25,605 nucleotides of DNA, from the NCBI GenBank assembly GCA_964569025.1, contig CAZMSQ010000033.1, positions 1-25,605 of the forward strand. The letters run 5' to 3'. The position numbers were made by a program, and so were the translations under genes. Positions 23,588-25,605 of the stretch are shown here, piece by piece; within the stretch, counting starts at the first letter, position 1, and each line of letters begins with the position of its first letter. The notes below the pieces were generated by a model. It was not told the DNA's origin, did no database searches, and saw only the letters and a list, made by a program, of their open reading frames with translations. This DNA comes from CAZMSQ01 sp964569025. Lineage in GTDB: Bacteria; Bacteroidota; Bacteroidia; Chitinophagales; Saprospiraceae.

Positions 23588-23836
23588 ATGAAACCCTTCC
23601 TCAACGACTTCCCGACCCTCATACTTGCGTCTTTGACCCTCGGTCTGGCGCCCTTTGTCCCGGAGCCCCACATTCTCGGCAAACTCCGCTGGGTAGCCGG
23701 CGGGGCAGTTGGGATGCGACCGATGGACTGGTTTGACCTGGCACTGCACGGTCTGCCGTGGGTGCTCTTACTGCGCCTTGCTGTGTTGAGAGGGGTGCAG
23801 GCCGTGCGAAAAGCGGCACAGCCTGCGAAGGTTTGA
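23588..23836 (+). CDS. small conserved-looking membrane protein, 82 residues
   Basis: MKPFLNDFPTLILASLTLGL begins a first membrane helix (about residues 8-24), followed by PEPHILGKLRW. A DWFDLALHGLPWVLLLRLAVL segment forms a second helix (about 48-68), and the tail is basic. Short proteins with PEPHxxxKLR and MxxxDWFDLxLHGxP are common in Bacteroidota and sometimes carry the label RND transporter without evidence. The frame opens further left at 23483, but that part is not protein-like, and ATG 23588 starts the helix. It is convergent with the unknown gene at 23883, with a stem-loop between them. Confidence 0.68.
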   Translation: MKPFLNDFPTLILASLTLGLAPFVPEPHILGKLRWVAGGAVGMRPMDWFDLALHGLPWVLLLRLAVLRGVQAVRKAAQPAKV

Positions 23837-23845
23837 CTGACAAGG

Positions 23846-23874
23846 TTTCCGGAAGGGAAGAATCCCTCCCGAAA
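23846..23874. terminator. bidirectional stem-loop between convergent genes
   Basis: TTTCCGGAAGGGA (23846-23858) faces TCCCTCCCGAAA (23863-23874), an imperfect stem with an AGAA loop and TTTC/GAAA ends. It lies 10 bases after one stop codon and nine before the other, the expected place for a shared terminator. Confidence 0.5.
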
Positions 23875-23882
23875 ACAACTCA

Positions 23883-24338
23883 TTACACATCCGCGCGCAT
23901 CACCTCTTCCATAATGCGGGGATGATTTGGCAACTCCTCCCACTCCGGCAAGGAGTCGGTAATCGACTTCCAGTGCAGGAAGTCTTTGGATTCGATAATG
24001 GCATGCCGCGCGCCGGATCCATGGCAAACGCGGACAAAGATCGGGAAGATGGTGTAGACCTCTTCGCGGAGAAATTCTTCTTTCTCTTCAATGATCTCGA
24101 TGAGCCGATCGACCCGCGCCTTGTTGAAACGTTGCCGCAGGAACTCATAGCTGCCTTTCAGGCCTTCGAGCTGGTTCAAGATACTTTCAAACCCCCAGCG
24201 GAAATAGGCCGACTGCTTGTCCTGGTTACGGACCCGGTCCTCAAGGATGAGCCGGTTGCGAATTAGGCGGGCAGTGCCGGACTTTGTCGGGTTGAAAGTG
24301 TTCAGATAATACGTGGTTTTTCCCTGAATGTCTGTCAT
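23883..24338 (-). CDS. uncharacterised protein, 151 residues
   Basis: Not recognised. MTDIQGKTTYYLNTFNPTKS starts a soluble protein without a signal peptide. Residues 25-110 are strongly charged and probably helical (ARLIRNRLILEDRVRNQDK, LIEIIEEKEEFLREEV), suggesting a coiled coil or helical bundle. The end has RVCHGSGARHAIIESKDFLHW, in which Cys and His residues cluster, and finishes in NHPRIMEEVMRADV. The start at 24338 is preferred over the upstream frame opening at 24404, which lies in the leader. A terminator-like hairpin sits 20-45 bases upstream of this ATG. It is convergent with the small membrane protein gene. Confidence 0.6.
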   Translation of the reverse strand: MTDIQGKTTYYLNTFNPTKSGTARLIRNRLILEDRVRNQDKQSAYFRWGFESILNQLEGLKGSYEFLRQRFNKARVDRLIEIIEEKEEFLREEVYTIFPIFVRVCHGSGARHAIIESKDFLHWKSITDSLPEWEELPNHPRIMEEVMRADV

Positions 24339-24360
24339 AGTGGCAGGTTTTATGGTGAAT

Positions 24361-24382
24361 AAAAACCGGACTTGGTGTCCGG
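24361..24382 (-). terminator. intrinsic terminator or attenuator in the leader of the unknown gene
   Basis: CCGGAC (24366-24371) and GTCCGG (24377-24382) form a perfect six-pair stem with the loop TTGGT. On the minus strand the stem is followed directly by TTTTTATTC. It reads toward the gene starting at 24338, so it could attenuate that gene or close a lost upstream transcript. Confidence 0.55.
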
Positions 24383-24543
24383 GTGAATCCGACACATACG
24401 CCAAAAGGCGGCATTCAGGAAAAAGGAGAAAGGGAGAATCCCCGATTCATTTGGGCTGAAGCCCCGCATGCTAGACCACCGTGCCTCGGGAGGGTCGGTT
24501 GGTACGCTGTCGCGTTCCTGATGCATTTCAAATATAAGGATTT

Positions 24544-24568
24544 GCCTCCGGATTTGCAAGTCTGAGGC
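24544..24568. repeat. REP-like imperfect palindrome
   Basis: GCCTC (24544-24548) and GAGGC (24564-24568) enclose CGGATTTGCAAGTCT, which continues the pairing with wobbles and two mismatches around TTGCAA. It resembles the short palindromes scattered between genes in this phylum. Only one copy was seen in the window. Confidence 0.35.
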
Positions 24569-24640
24569 GGATTTTCTGTGGCTGGTGCGGTGAAACCGGG
24601 CTCCTATTATAAATAAATTGTGTAAAAAATATCAACAAGA

Positions 24641-24672
24641 ATTGTGTTTGTTTGAGAATGTTTGTATTTTTG
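24641..24672 (+). promoter_or_regulatory. promoter of the Rpn-family nuclease gene
   Basis: TATTTTTG at 24665-24672 matches the -7 consensus TAnnTTTG exactly. ATTG at 24641-24644 is a near -33 box with a spacer of 20 bases; a TTTG at 24647-24650 is too close. The predicted start near 24676 leaves a leader of about 35 bases. Confidence 0.5.
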
Positions 24673-24710
24673 AATGGTCACAACAGTCTGCGCCGCCCAA
24701 ACAATTGAAA

Positions 24711-25583
24711 ATGAATACATTTATCGAGAAATATGTCAATCCCCTCACGGATTTCGGGTTTAAAAAGCTCTTTGGCTCTGAGCCAAACAAGGAGTTGCTG
24801 ATTGATTTTCTGAACCAAATTTTACCAGAGCGGCATCGGATTTGGGATTTGCAGTATGCGAAAAATGAGCATCTTGGTGCAGTGGAGTCAGAACGGAGGG
24901 CCATTTTCGATTTGTATTGCAGGGGGGAGTCAGGTGAGCGTTTCATTGTAGAAATCCAAAAGGCCAAGCAGAATTACTTTAAGGACAGAAGTGTGTATTA
25001 TTCGTCATTCCCGATTCAGGAACAGGCGAAAAAGAGAGAGTGGAATTACCGGCAGGAACCAGTGTACACGGTGGGGATCCTCGATTTTGTATTCGACGAT
25101 CACAAGGATGAGGAGGAGTTTTTACATGTGATTGAGCTGAAGAATCAGCGGTGCGATGTATTTTATGACAAGCTGAAATTCATTTACATCGAGCTACCGA
25201 AGTTCAAAAAGACACAGGCGGAGCTTGAAACGCATTTTGACAAGTGGCTGTATGTGCTCCGTCATTTATCAGAGTTACAAGACAGGCCACGGGAGTTGCA
25301 AGAACGGATTTTCAAAAAGCTGTTTCAAGCCGCCGAAATTGCAAAGTTTTCACAGGTAGAGCGTGAGGCATATGAAGAAAGTGTGAAGTATTATCGGGAT
25401 ATCCATAACGTAGTGGAGTCATCGAAGGCCGAGGGTATGGAAGAGGGATTCCAAAAAGGGCTGGATCAAAAATCTGTGGAGATTGCCCGGCGCATGAAGC
25501 GCAATAATGAACCGGTCGATAAGATTATGCGCTACACCGGTTTATCAGCCGAGGAAATTGACGGCATAGAGCCTGATCGCTGA
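24711..25583 (+). CDS. Rpn-family PD-(D/E)XK nuclease (PF12784-type)
   Basis: A 290-residue protein of the Rpn/putative-transposase family, whose known members are DNA endonucleases that promote recA-independent recombination and in some cases take part in phage defence. YVNPLTDFGFKKLFGSEPNK (residues 8-27) is the family N-terminus. The nuclease core is FDLYC (Asp67) and FIVEIQKA (Glu81, Gln83), the E-x-Q form of the PD-(D/E)XK site, so it looks active. SKAEGMEEGFQKGLDQKSVE near the C-terminus is the typical Gly-spaced helix that ends these proteins, followed by a helix-turn-helix-like IARRMKRNNEPVDKIMRYTG. ATG 24711 is chosen; the frame opens at TTG 24618 inside the promoter region. The gene is complete, with 22 bp left after the stop. 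Confidence 0.87.
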   Translation: MNTFIEKYVNPLTDFGFKKLFGSEPNKELLIDFLNQILPERHRIWDLQYAKNEHLGAVESERRAIFDLYCRGESGERFIVEIQKAKQNYFKDRSVYYSSFPIQEQAKKREWNYRQEPVYTVGILDFVFDDHKDEEEFLHVIELKNQRCDVFYDKLKFIYIELPKFKKTQAELETHFDKWLYVLRHLSELQDRPRELQERIFKKLFQAAEIAKFSQVEREAYEESVKYYRDIHNVVESSKAEGMEEGFQKGLDQKSVEIARRMKRNNEPVDKIMRYTGLSAEEIDGIEPDR

Positions 25584-25605
25584 TGTGTGAGAGGGCTGGA
25601 GAAGC

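Larger units (their letters stand above)
24339..24710. other. 372-bp intergenic stretch with hairpins and a REP-like palindrome
   Basis: No supported gene was seen; a 69-codon minus-strand frame (24350-24559) has no family resemblance. It holds an attenuator-like hairpin at 24361-24382, a small CGCC-AAAA-GGCG hairpin at 24399-24410, an imperfect palindrome at 24544-24568 and the promoter of the Rpn gene at its right end. Confidence 0.5.

Noticed and set aside
24350..24559. 69-codon minus-strand frame between the unknown gene and the Rpn gene
   Set aside because: It overlaps hairpins and a palindrome, ends inside a terminator U tract and has no recognisable protein features.

Overview
The window looks like a chromosomal segment of a member of the Bacteroidota, most likely Saprospiria/Lewinella-like (inferred from gene content, not from a marker gene). 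Supporting signs are: mevalonate-pathway genes that include a GYDIA-type GHMP kinase; a DUF2490 outer-membrane protein; a FAS1 lipoprotein; a five-helix SdhC with SdhAB; mostly weak Shine-Dalgarno sequences; and several matches to the Bacteroidota promoter TTTG-N19-21-TAnnTTTG. No rRNA, tRNA, CRISPR array or intact insertion sequence was seen.

Layout. 1-7.0 kb (+): an ATP-grasp ligase and an SDR-fold protein whose catalytic Lys is Asn, then fni (type 2 IPP isomerase), a class II-type HMG-CoA reductase and a GYDIA-family GHMP kinase packed as an operon, then guaB behind its own promoter. 7.1-10.1 kb: a GH73 peptidoglycan hydrolase (+), a 379-bp non-coding stretch with a repeated short GC-rich element, a 45-residue lipoprotein and a SET-domain protein (-), and a two-domain fasciclin lipoprotein (-). 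10.2-13.2 kb: two tandem, mutually related Cys-containing lipoproteins (+), a DUF819 membrane protein (-) bracketed by two large palindromes of one 17-bp-period family, and a guanine deaminase (+). 13.2-16 kb (-): RNase R and an unknown conserved-looking protein. 16.1-19.7 kb (+): sdhCAB. 19.7-22.5 kb (-): an AT-richer accessory island holding a frameshifted UvrD-like helicase tail, a DUF2075 nuclease/helicase-like protein, a MazG-like pyrophosphohydrolase and a 65-residue protein resembling a helicase N-terminus. 22.7-25.6 kb: a DUF2490 protein (-), a small membrane protein (+), an unknown protein (-) with an attenuator-like terminator in its leader, and an Rpn-family PD-(D/E)XK nuclease (+).

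How the genes work together. Fni, HMG-CoA reductase and the GHMP kinase belong to mevalonate-dependent isoprenoid synthesis; mevalonate diphosphate decarboxylase and HMG-CoA synthase are not in the window. GuaB and the guanine deaminase are both purine enzymes but are not linked here. SdhCAB forms respiratory complex II. The DUF2075-MazG pair is the best candidate for a defence or stress module. It is flanked by broken helicase pieces, which suggests a turnover site. The most unusual non-coding signals are the paired 17-bp-period palindromes around the DUF819 gene and a guaB promoter placed so that transcription would start at the AUG.
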